Assembly: GCA_016648135.1 (NCBI GenBank)
Contig: JADDOH010014801.1
Location: forward strand, 1 to 64,000
Length of the DNA stretch: 64,000 bases
Direction of reading: 5' to 3'
Origin: Agrypnia vestita
Lineage: Eukaryota > Arthropoda > Insecta > Trichoptera > Phryganeidae
Shown here: positions 22,376 to 32,999 of the stretch, piece by piece
How the letters are laid out: each line of letters opens with the position of its first letter
Numbering within the stretch: the stretch's first letter is position 1
The notes under the pieces: model-generated
What the model saw: the letters and a program-made list of their open reading frames with translations, nothing else
Told to the model about the DNA's origin: nothing
Database searches by the model: none
Position numbers and translations under genes: made by a program

Positions 22376-23624
22376 ATTTTTGATATTCATCGCGCAAATT
22401 TACACTCAAGCGGTGAAATGTAGTATGTTCCCACATAAGCAAGCAGTAATGTGAGACCGATTCTCCAGTAGAAAGTGTAATACATATATAGTTACATAAA
22501 CAAACATAAAAATACAAAATTTACATAGAGAACGTGCGACAGAGGAACTGACAAATTTCTTATTGCTTACAATATGGAATAAGTATGTGTGAACCGCTAC
22601 GGAACGGTAGTAAGCAAATCGCTATTTTCTTTTGCATACTTGCTTAATTAATTCACTAAAAATGTATGTAAATAACGTTTAGTTTAAACTAGACATTTTT
22701 ATAAAGCAATAAGGTTGGAACATATTTCTTACAGAAATAACAGTGATATGCTAATGCTGCGGAATGTAAAAAACCTTGCCGTTCACATTTGGTTACTAAA
22801 AATCACGAAGTCACGCTAGATATACTTTTAGTATGTACCTAATTTGATACATTGCGATTCAGAGCGGATCTTCCATTTTTAGTATCGCGGCACTTGTGTT
22901 TTACAATGTAATTTTTCACGTCTATTTAAAATTTTAACGAGTCGTGTCAAATAAATACAGAAGGTTTAATAATTCTTTGGAATATTTTATAAAAAAATTC
23001 GTTAACGTTTAGATGCCTAATACATAAGATTAACTGCAAATACACAGCAAATAACGATAATTTCTAGACACTTCAAATCATCCCATTTAACATATGTATA
23101 ACTTGTCAGTGGGTGTCAATTTATGAGGTTAATTTTTCTGAATTTAACATTGGGGATGCTAATTTTGTTGATAAAACTTGAGAAAAAAGCTCTTCAAAAG
23201 TTCAGGTTATAAAAAGGACGTGTCACTGTATTAGAAAATTAAATGAAGAGCTTCGTATATCAACTATGTTTCTTTATGGGCTCTCCGATGTTGAAATTTG
23301 TCTTCTGTAAACGAGATTCCATAAAGTTATAACCTTCTTAAACGTTTATTCAAACTCGAGTTCACAGATTGTCCCTCTCAATACATATTAGTATTATCTA
23401 AGTAACGGAGGTCCTGTAACGTTTACTAAGATCTTTAGATGCTAAATTTATCCTCGTTGTAGTGCTAGATAAAGGTCGTGTTATCGATATATATGATTCT
23501 AATACGCGATATAGTTATAAAACTTTTGCAGTCTTCTCCTCCTGTCAGAATATGGTCTCTGGTTTATATAATTATAACGATTATACCCTACCCGAGAATA
23601 TCCGGTGCCATTTGTTCCTATGTG
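22376..23624. other. Spacer, nothing recognised
   Basis: AT-rich and without supported genes. Confidence 0.55.
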
Positions 23625-23668
23625 CAGTTTCTAAACAAATAACTTGATAGTTATTTGTTTAGAAACTG
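23625..23668. repeat. Perfect 20-bp stem, 4-base loop
   Basis: CAGTTTCTAAACAAATAACT is followed by TGAT and then its exact reverse complement. This is a cruciform or RNA hairpin candidate. The flanks do not extend the pairing. Confidence 0.85.
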
Positions 23669-24254
23669 TAAAAATATTATGTCTTGAAATTCGCATAATA
23701 TTTTATAGCAGAATCTTAGCTAAGTATAAAATTAGCATAATGACTTTCATAATATCATATAATTTATCGTATTATTTATTTATCAGAATAGATACCGCCT
23801 TTGAAGGACATTTAGTTTTCATTCGTTTCGTTATTAATTGCAATATTTAGGTCATTGGAATTTTAACAAGATTGACAAGATTGTTGACCTTCTCAAGATA
23901 CATACATTAATATTATTTCAAAATCTAGTCTAGCTGCTACCGAGATACAAGTGTCACCGTAGACGTGCTCCTTATATTTAGTGTACTCTTGTTTCCTTTG
24001 TCTACCGAGTTAAGCATTTAACGCACATTAATTAAAGTGCTGTAATTTAAAATACATTGTTCTTAGATTTTACAGTAAATGCTTAGAACATCTTAAGACT
24101 GTTAGGTCGTATCTACATTACTATTTCAGTGAATTCCTTAAATAATTTCTCAAATTATAGTATAATAAAAAGTTGATACCTACATATTTGAAACACAATT
24201 ATTGATACATATACTCGGATGTATATGAGTATTTAAGCCTTAAATATTTCGTAA
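23669..24254. other. Spacer, nothing recognised
   Basis: AT-rich, no gene. Confidence 0.5.
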
Positions 24255-24330
24255 TCTTAAAGGGTTAACATGGTGAAATAGGTTAAAGCTGTTTCCCGGA
24301 TCAGAAATGTTGCGGGTTCATATCCGTATT
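24255..24330 (+). repeat. tRNA-like relic
   Basis: TGGTGAAATAGGTTAAAGC resembles an A box and D arm, and GCGGGTTCATATCCG resembles a T arm and B box, about 40 bp apart. The acceptor stem does not pair well and the anticodon arm is decayed. It is likely an old tRNA pseudogene or SINE head. Confidence 0.4.
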
Positions 24331-24639
24331 ATTTTTTCGATCAGTTTTTTTATGGGTGTCCCGACAATTGTAAAACAACTGTGCGCCAACAATATCGCGC
24401 AATACGAAAGCAAATAAGGAAATTCCCTTGTTTTTCATTTTAGAGTGTTTCACAAAGCTGAAAACTGGATAGTAACTAAATGCGAGGGTTTATAAACATA
24501 ACAAACCAAATTAAATATTTTTTTATAATATATACTTATTAATTGTATTCAGAATATTTTGAGTTTGTTCAAATCTTTCAGAACAGTACTGGATTTCATG
24601 TCACAGAGACATTATTAATCAATTAATGTATATTATAGC

Positions 24640-24768
24640 TTAAGCTTAAGCCAACCATACGATAGGTCATAAGTCCTATGTACACCCAAAAGACTTCTAT
24701 ACCTACTTTCCCATAAAAAACTACAGTTTCGTCTCTGTGAGACATCTATAATATACATTATTAATTAT
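24640..24768 (-). repeat. Dispersed repeat 'ATAGATGTCTCA', copy 3
   Basis: On the minus strand it contains TATAGATGTCTCACAGAGAC, AAAGTAGGTATAGAAGTC and TTTTGGGTGTACATAGGAC, matching the copies at 9121 and 17683. Confidence 0.6.
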
Positions 24769-24830
24769 ATTTTTATTTAATCCTTAATATTCGAATCCAT
24801 CGTTTGAATGCAAAGAGGTTGTAAAAAAAG

Positions 24831-25384
24831 TAACCCATAAAAACCAAGTTTTTATTATACTCCCTTTCTTTGTAAAATATAACAACAATTAAAGACGAAT
24901 TAAAACATATAACATAACACTAAACTTAGAGTAATTTAATATATTTCTAAAATGTCAGATGTTTTGAGCTTTGATAAGACACTTCATGCTTTGAAGATTA
25001 AATTCTAAAAACATTTGTCAGTCAATTTAGATTTTCGACATTCGTAGTAAAGTACCTATTATGCATACCGACGGAGTAATTCAAATTTAGAAAATATTCC
25101 GCGACGTTATCGGACCGCCGTAATCAAACTTTTCTAATGATTCCAATTTTTCAAATTGGAATCATTAGAATCCAATTAAATAAAATTTCTAAAAATCCGA
25201 AATTATACTATAATTATTAATTTTTGTAACGAAAATTTGATAGATCTTCTTGATCGTCGCTACGAGTCTACTTGCCAAGTTTCAGCTCGATTGGATAACG
25301 GGAAAAGGGTCAAAAATGGATCCAAAGTTTTTGTTGACGGCAAGCAAGCAGACGCCACGAGTTAATATAAAGGGAGTAAAAATA
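24831..25384 (+). mobile_element. Non-autonomous element 'ACTCCCTTT', copy A
   Basis: It starts TAACCCATAAAAACCAAG, then TTATTATACTCCCTTT, and ends in AATATAAAGGGAGTAAAAA, so ACTCCCTTT/AAAGGGAGT forms a short inverted terminal motif. The interior includes CAAGTTTCAGCTCGATTGG and GCAGACGCCACGAG. Copies B (46039-46564) and C (46566-46984) share these. It is non-coding and the superfamily is unknown. A 17-bp perfect hairpin at 25133-25169 is specific to this copy. Confidence 0.7.
25133..25169. repeat. Perfect 17-bp hairpin inside copy A
   Basis: TCTAATGATTCCAATTT, loop TTC, then the exact reverse complement. Copy B has only one arm (AATGATTCCAATTTGAAG), so the palindrome arose or was lost after the copies separated. 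Confidence 0.8.
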
Positions 25385-25722
25385 ACTTCCATTCTCTTAA
25401 AATTCGAAGTTTTTCTACCGATTTTTTCTTGAATGTATTCCATTGTTGAAGATAAGCATTTTCGTGGATTTTTTCACAATAAATCCACTGTTACTAGTAA
25501 ACTATAGGTTATTTTAATTTTTTTTTTTAATCTTTATTTTGTTTTTTAATTTTTGTTTCGTGTTATTGTCTTGCGCGCAGTTATCAGGGTGCTTTTTAAG
25601 AATATATTTCTAATTGATTTAACTATTTTTTTTTTATCAAAAATAATTTTAAAAAAATAAGTCACCAAAATGCACATAAATGCTTCGAAATTGAATTGAA
25701 TTGATGTTTTAAAAAATAATCC

Positions 25723-25761
25723 TTTTACAAATCTACTTTAAGAAAGTAGATATGTAAAAGA
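25723..25761. repeat. Hairpin, one mismatch
   Basis: CCTTTTACAAATCTACTTT faces AAAGTAGATATGTAAAAG across a short loop. It lies about 260 bp upstream of the host exon. Significance is unknown. Confidence 0.6.
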
Positions 25762-25904
25762 ATTATAAATTTAAAAAAAAAACTAATAAAAAAAAAGTAT
25801 TTTGATTTTTGTCTAGTGTTTAATATCGAGCGATTGTTATACAAGCATCCAGAATTACGCTAACGATTCTCGTGCAGATTCTGTGCGATACAAACATTAG
25901 TTGA

Positions 25905-26020
25905 GCAAACATTCAGTGTACATCAGTCATTTGTTTCCTGACAATCGTGCTCTGTGCGAGTGCTGTATGACTAAGCCGATGATCCGCGGTGTGACGCTAC
26001 CGGAGCACTGTTGCAACTAG
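25905..26020 (+). promoter_or_regulatory. Likely core promoter and 5' UTR of the host gene
   Basis: Two insect initiator-like words occur, TTCAGTGTAC (A at 25915) and ATCAGTCATT (A at 25925). They lie in the AT-rich to GC-rich transition just upstream of the coding exon. A UTR of about 100 bp with CGTGCTCTGTGCGAGTGC would follow. No TATA box sits at -30, and the downstream positions are poor DPE matches. The start is inferred from motif and position only. Confidence 0.35.
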
Positions 26021-26157
26021 ATGAGAAGTGACGCGGTGCTGAGGATGACGGGAGAGACGCTCCCCCTGCTCGTGGGCGCGGGCCTGAGCGTGGGCGTGCT
26101 GGCGGGGGTGGTGTCCGGCGTGTGCTACCTGCTGGTGAACGGACTTGGATGGTCGAG
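26021..26157 (+). CDS. First coding exon of a host gene, N-terminus with a membrane segment
   Basis: ATG at 26021 directly follows an in-frame TAG (26018-26020), so the protein cannot begin earlier in this exon. The exon holds 45 codons plus AG and stops at GTAAGC (26158), a strong donor, leaving a split AGN codon (Ser or Arg). Codons are strongly G/C-ending, unlike the AT-rich surroundings. Residues 14-39 (LPLLVGAGLSVGVLAGVVS, then GVCYLLV) form one hydrophobic stretch that could be a signal anchor or first transmembrane helix. A second Met at codon 9 has A at -3 and may be the better start; the first Met has T at -3. I do not recognise the family. The remaining exons are probably outside the window or too far away to link. 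A foldback transposon sits 196 bp into the intron. Confidence 0.65.
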
Positions 26158-26353
26158 GTAAGCTAATCAAAAATTTTTTTTTTCTAAAATCAATCAAAAC
26201 AAATTTTAAACATACAATAATCGCAAGAGATTCAACAATTCAATCGTTGTTTGTAAGGAAAGTACAGGTAAATAAATTAGGTAACACAAACACGCTGTAT
26301 GACATATTATATCCACAATGAAAATTCCAACATTTTTAATTATCTCTATTATG

Positions 26354-26894
26354 CAGGGTTATTTGGAAAACATTAATGATCTCGCAGGACTATATTCCTG
26401 CTTTGATTATGAGTCGAAAATGTTCAAGCTATCATAACCTAATATCAATAGTTATGGATATATGCGACATCAAAGTTTACATTTTTTTTTTCAATATTTC
26501 TGACTTTTATTTTGTAAAACGCTGGACTATCATTACAGTAACTTATATCAATTACGAAAAATTCATTCATTTCAATACAAGTTAAATAAAATTATAAAAA
26601 CCCTAAAAAAATTCCAATTGGAATGTTTACCAATTGGAATTCGAAGGTTTTTATTATTTTATTTGACTTGTATTAAAGGGAATGAACTTTCCATATTTGA
26701 TATAAGTTACTGTAATGATAGTCCAGCGTTTTACAAAATAAAAGTCAGAAATATTGAAAAAAAAAATGTAAACTTTGATGTCGCATATATCCATAACTAT
26801 TGATATTAGGTCATGATAGCTTGAACATTTTCGACTCATAATCAAGGCAGGAATATAGTCCTGCGAGGTTATTAATGTTTTCCAAATAACCCTG
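26354..26894. mobile_element. Foldback element 'CAGGGTTATT', symmetric copy
   Basis: It is a near-complete palindrome with arms 26354-26621 and 26630-26894 meeting at CCAATTGG-AATGTTTA-CCAATTGG. The ends are CAGGGTTATTTGG and CCAAATAACCCTG. The flanks are TG (decayed TA) and TA. Both arms carry CAGGACTATATTCCTGC and the ATTATGAGTCGAAAATGTT phrase. Asymmetric relatives lie at 41424-41604 and 56578-56829. A TA target and short terminal repeats fit Tc1/mariner-type mobilisation, which is inferred. Confidence 0.85.
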
Positions 26895-26979
26895 TATAAA
26901 TAAAGAAATGCTATTGAATCCTTTCGACCAAATATAATAAATCAAATATTTTTGATCCACTTATCTTTGTGTTTTCACA

Positions 26980-27180
26980 TTCTACTCAATGAACCATATC
27001 CGAGACTCTGTGGAACTTTTCAGAGATTACGAGGGATTTGTAGACGTTTCCAGAATGGTATGCGTGCGTGCAACACGTTATGGAATCTTCGAGAGAAGTC
27101 GTATTGTTGTCAGTATTCAGTAGGTTCACCATCTCGTTACAATATGTGTGTAGTTCAAAATAAAAGTGTGTGAAACGGAA
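26980..27180. repeat. Relative of the heat-shock-like repeat at 21165
   Basis: TTTCCAGAATGGTATG and TGGAATCTTCGAGAGAAG are followed by CATCTCGTTACAATATG, matching the order at 21270-21345 with an 18-bp extra piece. The GAA-TTC-GAG alternation at 27083-27094 is a partial heat-shock-element match. Confidence 0.4.
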
Positions 27181-28560
27181 GTAAAATGCCTTTTAATAAT
27201 AATATTAAAGAAACAAATTTGTAATTATTCAATGATACATTTAATCTGTATCGATAATTAAATGTTAATAGTTCTAGGAGTATTAATATTTTAAACAGCG
27301 GTTCGAAAAAAATATTTTATATACAAACATATGACATCGCAAATCATTTATAATGTATTACTGAAATATGAAATATCGTTAGTCCATGTATTTAAAGGCA
27401 CTTTTGCCATTTCCGTCCTATGAGAGCTATTCAATTTACTAATAGAGAATAGTAAAATGTTGTAATAATCAGAAAATTAATTCAAAATCCATTATTATTT
27501 CAAGCAATGTGCAATGGGAATATCGTTCCCGCAAAGGTCCTATATATTTAATATTGACTTCCACCTATTGATAAAATACGCAAGCTCTCATAGCGTTGCA
27601 TTCTAAAAGGTTGCTACGTCTCACCGCTAGATGGGAGTATAGCGTTAAGAGCGCCATAATTTAAATTTTGCTATGTCACTACCGCCAAGCCGTGTAGTGC
27701 TTGTTGCTTACTATTGTATATAATACTCTAGTATAGCGATGTACAAAAACGAAAGTGAAAAATTCAGTTTTCAATTGAATTTCCTATCTATCCGTATTTC
27801 CGGTAGTTTTGGTTCAACTAATTAACCGTAACGCATTCGAACGCATTTCATTATCGACCCTATTCTGGTAAATGTGTGTTGTCGTCAGCGCTATCAATAA
27901 AGGATCATTTTCAATCAGTAATGATTACATATTGCATAAAAAAATTTAATCTTGCAATAAGACAATAATTATCGTTTTGACACTGTTACAGACATCTCAA
28001 ATTTCCGATTAGTTTTATAGATAGCGAGAAAACAATGAATAGTTTTATTGTATTGTAAATGAAATCACGTATTAATTTTGAATAAAATCATGTAACCTGC
28101 AAATTTTATACTATTTAAAAAAAACAGATGGTGATTTGGATACAAATAAATCTTAGGTATGTCCGAAATTAACAATCGGTTTACTTATTACTTTCAGTTA
28201 TAATGCAAAATTTTGTGATAAATTCGTCTCTTGAGCAATGAGCCAAACAACAATAAATTTTTCAAAATATCCACCCCACGCGTTTAATTTTATTGTAATA
28301 CGCATATACTGTGATCGCTCTTAGTACTGTAGATGTATTAAAAAATATTTACTGCTTTTTATTTTTTAAATTGCGTGTTCAATTAAAAAAATATATTTAA
28401 AAAAAATGATGTATGCGCAATAGAAATGTCGAGAGATTTCTTAAACGTCAAAATTGATGAGATATGTAATATAATATTACAGCAGTAAATATTATGCTTC
28501 AATGCTGTAATAACAATAGGGAGGAGTAGCAGCTATATAATATTTAGGTACATACCTTAT
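27181..28560. other. Intron-like spacer, nothing recognised
   Basis: AT-rich with a slightly GC-richer stretch at 27570-27720 (CACCGCTAGATGGGAG). No frame or repeat partner. AAATCATGTAACCTGCAAA near 28086 recurs near 29628. Confidence 0.5.
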
Positions 28561-28876
28561 TTAAGGGCAGGATTCTACTATGGGCGCTCGAAAATAGGCT
28601 ATTTTTATGAAATTGTGAATAAAAATATTGGTATAAGATTTATCAGGCTTAATAAATACACTCATGAAATACAATAAAATTTTTTAATTATATATTTTAT
28701 TAACTTTTAACATACAAAAACAGCATTTGAATACATGTATAAAATATAATATAATATTTTTTAGAGTATATTTATTAAGCCTAATAAACCTTACATTAAT
28801 ATCTATATTTATAATCTCATAAAAAAAATCATTAAAATAGCCTTTTTTGAGCGCTCAAATTAAAATACTGCCTTAA
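28561..28876. mobile_element. MITE with TTAA target duplication
   Basis: TTAA (28561-28564 and 28873-28876) flanks a 308-bp element. It begins GGGCAGGATTCTACTATG and ends AATTAAAATACTGCC. Imperfect inverted arms of about 100 bp continue inward (GGGCGCTCGAAAATAGGC against its mirror GCCTTTTTTGAGCGCTC, and TAGGCTTAATAAATA-type words). A TTAA target suggests piggyBac-type mobilisation, an inference. Confidence 0.7.
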
Positions 28877-30321
28877 GTAGGTTGTCATCCCTTACAGTAA
28901 GTAATTAGAGTAATAGAAACCACTACCTAATTAGATAAAGTACAGTAAATATTTTTATGACCCGTTTTATCAGCAATACTCTTTTGTTCTTATTGTAGGT
29001 ATTGAAAAAATCCTAACTGAATATTAAAAGTTACAACGCTGCATGGGGATTGTAGGAATGTAGGTACACCATAGTAGATATACACAAATTCTGGTGGGGG
29101 CACTTTGTATAGCACAGACCGAATAGAGTTCAAATAGGAAAATTTATATTTTAACATGCACATGCACAATGATATGGATGCACAATTTTTTATTTATTAA
29201 ATAATAAGAGATATGTAGGTATTAACACTTAATGAAATATAATTTCTCTTTCAAAAGTAAACATAATTATGTTATATATATAATTTGTATATTCATGTAA
29301 CTTTCGTTAGTGATGTTTAAAGCGTTATTTTAACTGGTTACATATGGCACTATTACTTGAGATTTATATAAGATTATATCGATGATGGATAACTGAGATA
29401 TATGTATGTTTCTGTTGTCTAGTACCGATGGTTGACCGTCGAATTGACAAAAATTAGTTACCAGCCATCGATACTGTATCAAATAACGGTTTTATATAAT
29501 CTGTTAATATACCATTACTATTGCATATATGTTTACCGTAAAAAATTATATTAATTAATGAAATTGTAATATATACATAGGTAATTAAAGTACATAATAA
29601 AAAGTCTTATTTAAAATTTTGAATAAAATTATGTAACCTGCAAAATGATCATATTTTTAACAAATTAATTATGTAACTTGTAGATATAATATATACAATC
29701 TAATATCTTATAAATAAAGAATTTCACTTTCTATGTGCATAATTTTGTATACAATTATGTATACGTAGCACCACGGAAATATCACATGTGAAAAATGTAT
29801 GGTATTAAGCCGGAAGAAATTTTGTTTGTCATCATCTTTTAATAAATAATGCCTTCATTTTTTATATATACATAGTTACAAGAGCGGTAATGGGTACTGC
29901 ATAATAATTCTTCTATTTGTTTCTTAGCGGTGATTTTGTGTTCGAAAATTCGCTAATGTACATTAAAATGAAAGGAACAGATCTTCAAAAACACATTTAT
30001 TATTTTATATTCCATTGCTTAATTGGTCAAAGTATGTGTTGCGAGATATAAATATTTTCTTTCATTAAACTGCTGTAGTTGTGGTTGCTGATAAGGTGAC
30101 ATCGGAGCAAAAACCAAAAATGTGTTTCCTTTAATATATTATATGTGTTGTATCAAATGTTTCCAAAAATTAAAATGAAATATTAATTTCTGGCGTCCTC
30201 TAGCGGTATTCGTGACTATTGCATTATAAAAAAAGTGGATTGCTTTAAAAATGGAATAAAAATGTTGATCAATTAAAAAGAGACTACATATAAGGTCGAA
30301 AAATTTTCGTTAACTTACCAG
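28877..30321. other. AT-rich spacer, nothing recognised
   Basis: No supported gene. The short shared word noted near 28086 recurs at about 29628. Confidence 0.5.
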
Positions 30322-30409
30322 ACTGTTATGGCGAAATTGGATAACGCGCTATTCCCGGATAGAATTGGAGGTCCGAGTGGTTCGAGTGGTTCGAGTCCCG
30401 ATGACAGTT
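30322..30409 (+). repeat. tRNA-Arg-like pseudogene
   Basis: ACTGTTA at the 5' side pairs with TGACAGT at the 3' side (seven pairs, one G-T). GGCGAAATTGGATAACGC fits an arginine-tRNA D arm, and GGTTCGAGTCCCGAT fits a T arm. The anticodon arm is shortened around CCCGG. The T-arm region carries a tandem duplication of GAGTGGTTC, so it cannot fold as a functional tRNA. Confidence 0.6.
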
Positions 30410-30743
30410 AAAATATTTTTTCGTTAATTTTATTTTTTCTGTATGTCTTTTCTAATTGATTAATAAAAATTGTTTTATATCTCTTTTAAGGTAGCGATTT
30501 TGTGCGTTAATTATGTTTCTTGAAATGGATATATATTTTTTTAATTATCGCTAAAGTTTATATAAATAATCAAGATAGATGCAACTTACCCCGAAGACGG
30601 GGTAAGGCGTATACCGTGTGTATACCGTGACTTTATTAGGAAAATGTAAAAAAAATAATTAAAAACATTTTTAGTTTAATTATATACACAATTATATTAA
30701 TAAATAGTTCATATATTACTAATAAAAATTTGAAACCGAAGTG
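30410..30743. other. AT-rich spacer
   Basis: No gene. A small repeat of CGTATACCGTGTGTATACCGTG occurs near 30608-30630 (repeated GTATACCGTG). Confidence 0.5.
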
Positions 30744-32933
30744 ATTTTTTTTTATTTTTTTTTATTTTTTTTATTTATTAATTTTTTTTTTTTTTTACAT
30801 CTCAGACCCACAAAACATCACATTGATATTTGTCTGTAGGTGCATCAATACATATATATAAATAAATTGTATTTACCAGAAATACACTCATATTAATTAA
30901 TTACAATAGATCTTATAAACTCAAATACAAATCAACAATACTATACAACAATACAAGAAAAAATACAAATATTACCAAAATCAAAATAAGTCTCTTTTAT
31001 TTAATAACATATTCATTAATTCTGTATTTTGCCCTTTTTTATTAATATCCATTTTGACACGACATGGGATTTTATTTAATATTTTTGGTATGACATATTT
31101 TAATGTTCTTTGTCCATATTTATTTATGACCTTCGGTATTCGTAGTCCTTCTTTAACCGTAAATCTGGTACTATGTTTATGAATCAATCTATGCTTATAT
31201 GTCCCATCTTCATGATATCGTGTAATTAGTTTGTACCACAAGATAGCATTAATTGGCATAGAGCCTTGTTTCTTGAAGAGTTCCTGTATATCTTTAGTAG
31301 CACTTTCTTTATTTATTAATTTTATAGCCGAATTTTGAATATTTTGAATTTTTCTAATATTAGTTTTGCAAGTTAGACCCCAGCTAGTTATTCCATACCT
31401 TATTACCGATTCCGCTAAAGATTGATATATAGTTTTCATAGTCTGTATCGGAACATAGTATTTAATCTTGTGCATACATCCCAATACAGTTCTCAACCTC
31501 TTACATACCTTATTTACCTGAATATCCCATTTGAAAAATGTATCTATGGTAATACCAAGATATACGTATTCATTAACTAATTCAATTTTTTCACAATTAC
31601 ACGATGCATTAATTCCGGAATGCAAGCAATCAAAATTATGGGAAATAATATTTATTTGATTAGTCACAGTTATATGAGGTGACCTTACATGCATGACTTT
31701 AGTTTTTTTTGCATTAATAATTAAACCCATATCATGAGACCATTTAAGTAAAGCATTATAATCTTCTTGCATACAATTTTCCACCCATCTTACATCCTTG
31801 TGGGAGATAACAAGAGCAGTATCATCAGCGTACACAAAATGCTTAGCATACTTAAAGATTTTAGACATAGTAGATACATAAATAATATACAGTAGTGGAC
31901 CAAGAATAGATCCCTGGGGCACCCCAGTATTCGTAAATTTTGGATTACTAAATGTGTCTTTAATTTTTACTAAAATTTCTCTATTTGTTAAGTAATCCAC
32001 TAGGACTTCAATTAAATTTCCACCTATGCCAATGCTTCTCAAGATTGTTATGAGTGTTTCCCGATTTATTGTATCGAATGCTTTAGAATTATCTATGAAT
32101 AGTATAATGACATGATTTTTGTCATTTAATTCTGAATTTACATGATTTGAAAAATTTTCCATGAGAATTTCTGTACTTTTGTGTTTTTGAAATCCATACT
32201 GATTCGGATCTAATATGTTAAACTTTATTAGGTAATTATAGATTTTAGTATGCAAAAATTTTTCTAAGATTTTTTCAATAGCAGGCAGTATACATATGGG
32301 CCTATAATTAGTATATTCATCATGCTTCCCCCCTTTATAGATTGGTCTTATAATTCCTATTTTTAACATTCCTGGGATTTCATGCTGTGTCAAGATAGTA
32401 TTTATAAGATGAACAATCACGGGACCTAGCACATTTATGTTTCTTTTAATCTCACCCAAGCGTATGCCATCAATACCTGGCATATGAGTAAGTTTCATAC
32501 CCCTTACTATTTCTATGATATCACTCAGAGACGCTTTAGTGATTAACAGACTCTGTGGTTGATCTACCAAAGAAAAGTCTGACAATTTATGTTCACAGTG
32601 GTGCAACATTTGATCAATAGAATCCGAGAAATACTTAACAAAGTTATTACAGATACAAGTGTATGAGGTGCCACTAAAGAATTTTGTTATGATTTCATCA
32701 CAGTTACTCGTATTTTTTCTACCGAAAATGTTATTAATTGTATCCCAAGTTTTGTGGCTGTCGTGTAAAGTTTCTCTGAACAAGTTGTTATAATAGATTC
32801 GCTTTTTATTTATCAATACTTTATTTAATTTATTTCTAAACCTCTTATAATTATATTTCATGCGATTTATTTCTAGGTGAATTTCTCCACAGCACAAATA
32901 ATTTATCCCTTGTATTTATATTTATAATCTGGT
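30744..32933 (-). mobile_element. 5'-truncated LINE with intact RT frame
   Basis: On the minus strand the element runs from about 32933 to an A-rich tail (T-rich at 30744-30796 on +). GAAGTG occurs at both 30738-30743 and 32934-32939, a candidate short target duplication. The endonuclease half is missing, so this is a dead-on-arrival insertion. Because the remaining frame is undamaged, it looks fairly young. Confidence 0.75.
30981..32915 (-). CDS. LINE reverse transcriptase, partial pol protein
   Basis: The frame is open for about 644 codons down to the stop at 30981, with an upstream TAA at 32916-32918. Counting from codon 32897, fingers motifs appear at 138-145 (MPGIDGIR) and 196-205 (TNYRPICILP). 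Catalytic motif A is at 267-275 (FIDNSKAFD), GVPQGSILGP is at 325-334, and YADD is at 356-359. The post-RT region includes IQNIQNSAIKLI near 517-528. The enzyme would copy LINE RNA at nicked chromosomal DNA, but the N-terminal endonuclease is absent, so it could not mobilise itself. The sequence fits the CR1/jockey superfamily. The exact clade (Daphne- or CR1-like) is uncertain. No internal stop or frameshift was found. Any start codon is arbitrary because the 5' end is lost. Confidence 0.85.
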   Translation of the reverse strand: MQGINYLCCGEIHLEINRMKYNYKRFRNKLNKVLINKKRIYYNNLFRETLHDSHKTWDTINNIFGRKNTSNCDEIITKFFSGTSYTCICNNFVKYFSDSIDQMLHHCEHKLSDFSLVDQPQSLLITKASLSDIIEIVRGMKLTHMPGIDGIRLGEIKRNINVLGPVIVHLINTILTQHEIPGMLKIGIIRPIYKGGKHDEYTNYRPICILPAIEKILEKFLHTKIYNYLIKFNILDPNQYGFQKHKSTEILMENFSNHVNSELNDKNHVIILFIDNSKAFDTINRETLITILRSIGIGGNLIEVLVDYLTNREILVKIKDTFSNPKFTNTGVPQGSILGPLLYIIYVSTMSKIFKYAKHFVYADDTALVISHKDVRWVENCMQEDYNALLKWSHDMGLIINAKKTKVMHVRSPHITVTNQINIISHNFDCLHSGINASCNCEKIELVNEYVYLGITIDTFFKWDIQVNKVCKRLRTVLGCMHKIKYYVPIQTMKTIYQSLAESVIRYGITSWGLTCKTNIRKIQNIQNSAIKLINKESATKDIQELFKKQGSMPINAILWYKLITRYHEDGTYKHRLIHKHSTRFTVKEGLRIPKVINKYGQRTLKYVIPKILNKIPCRVKMDINKKGQNTELMNMLLNKRDLF

Positions 32934-32999
32934 GAAGTGTACGATCATTTTGAATTTCATCTATTCATTTTCTATGCTGCACTTTCCACAACTCACCGT

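Noticed and set aside
26376..26845. Mirror-image frames on opposite strands
   Set aside because: They are the two arms of the foldback element read twice.
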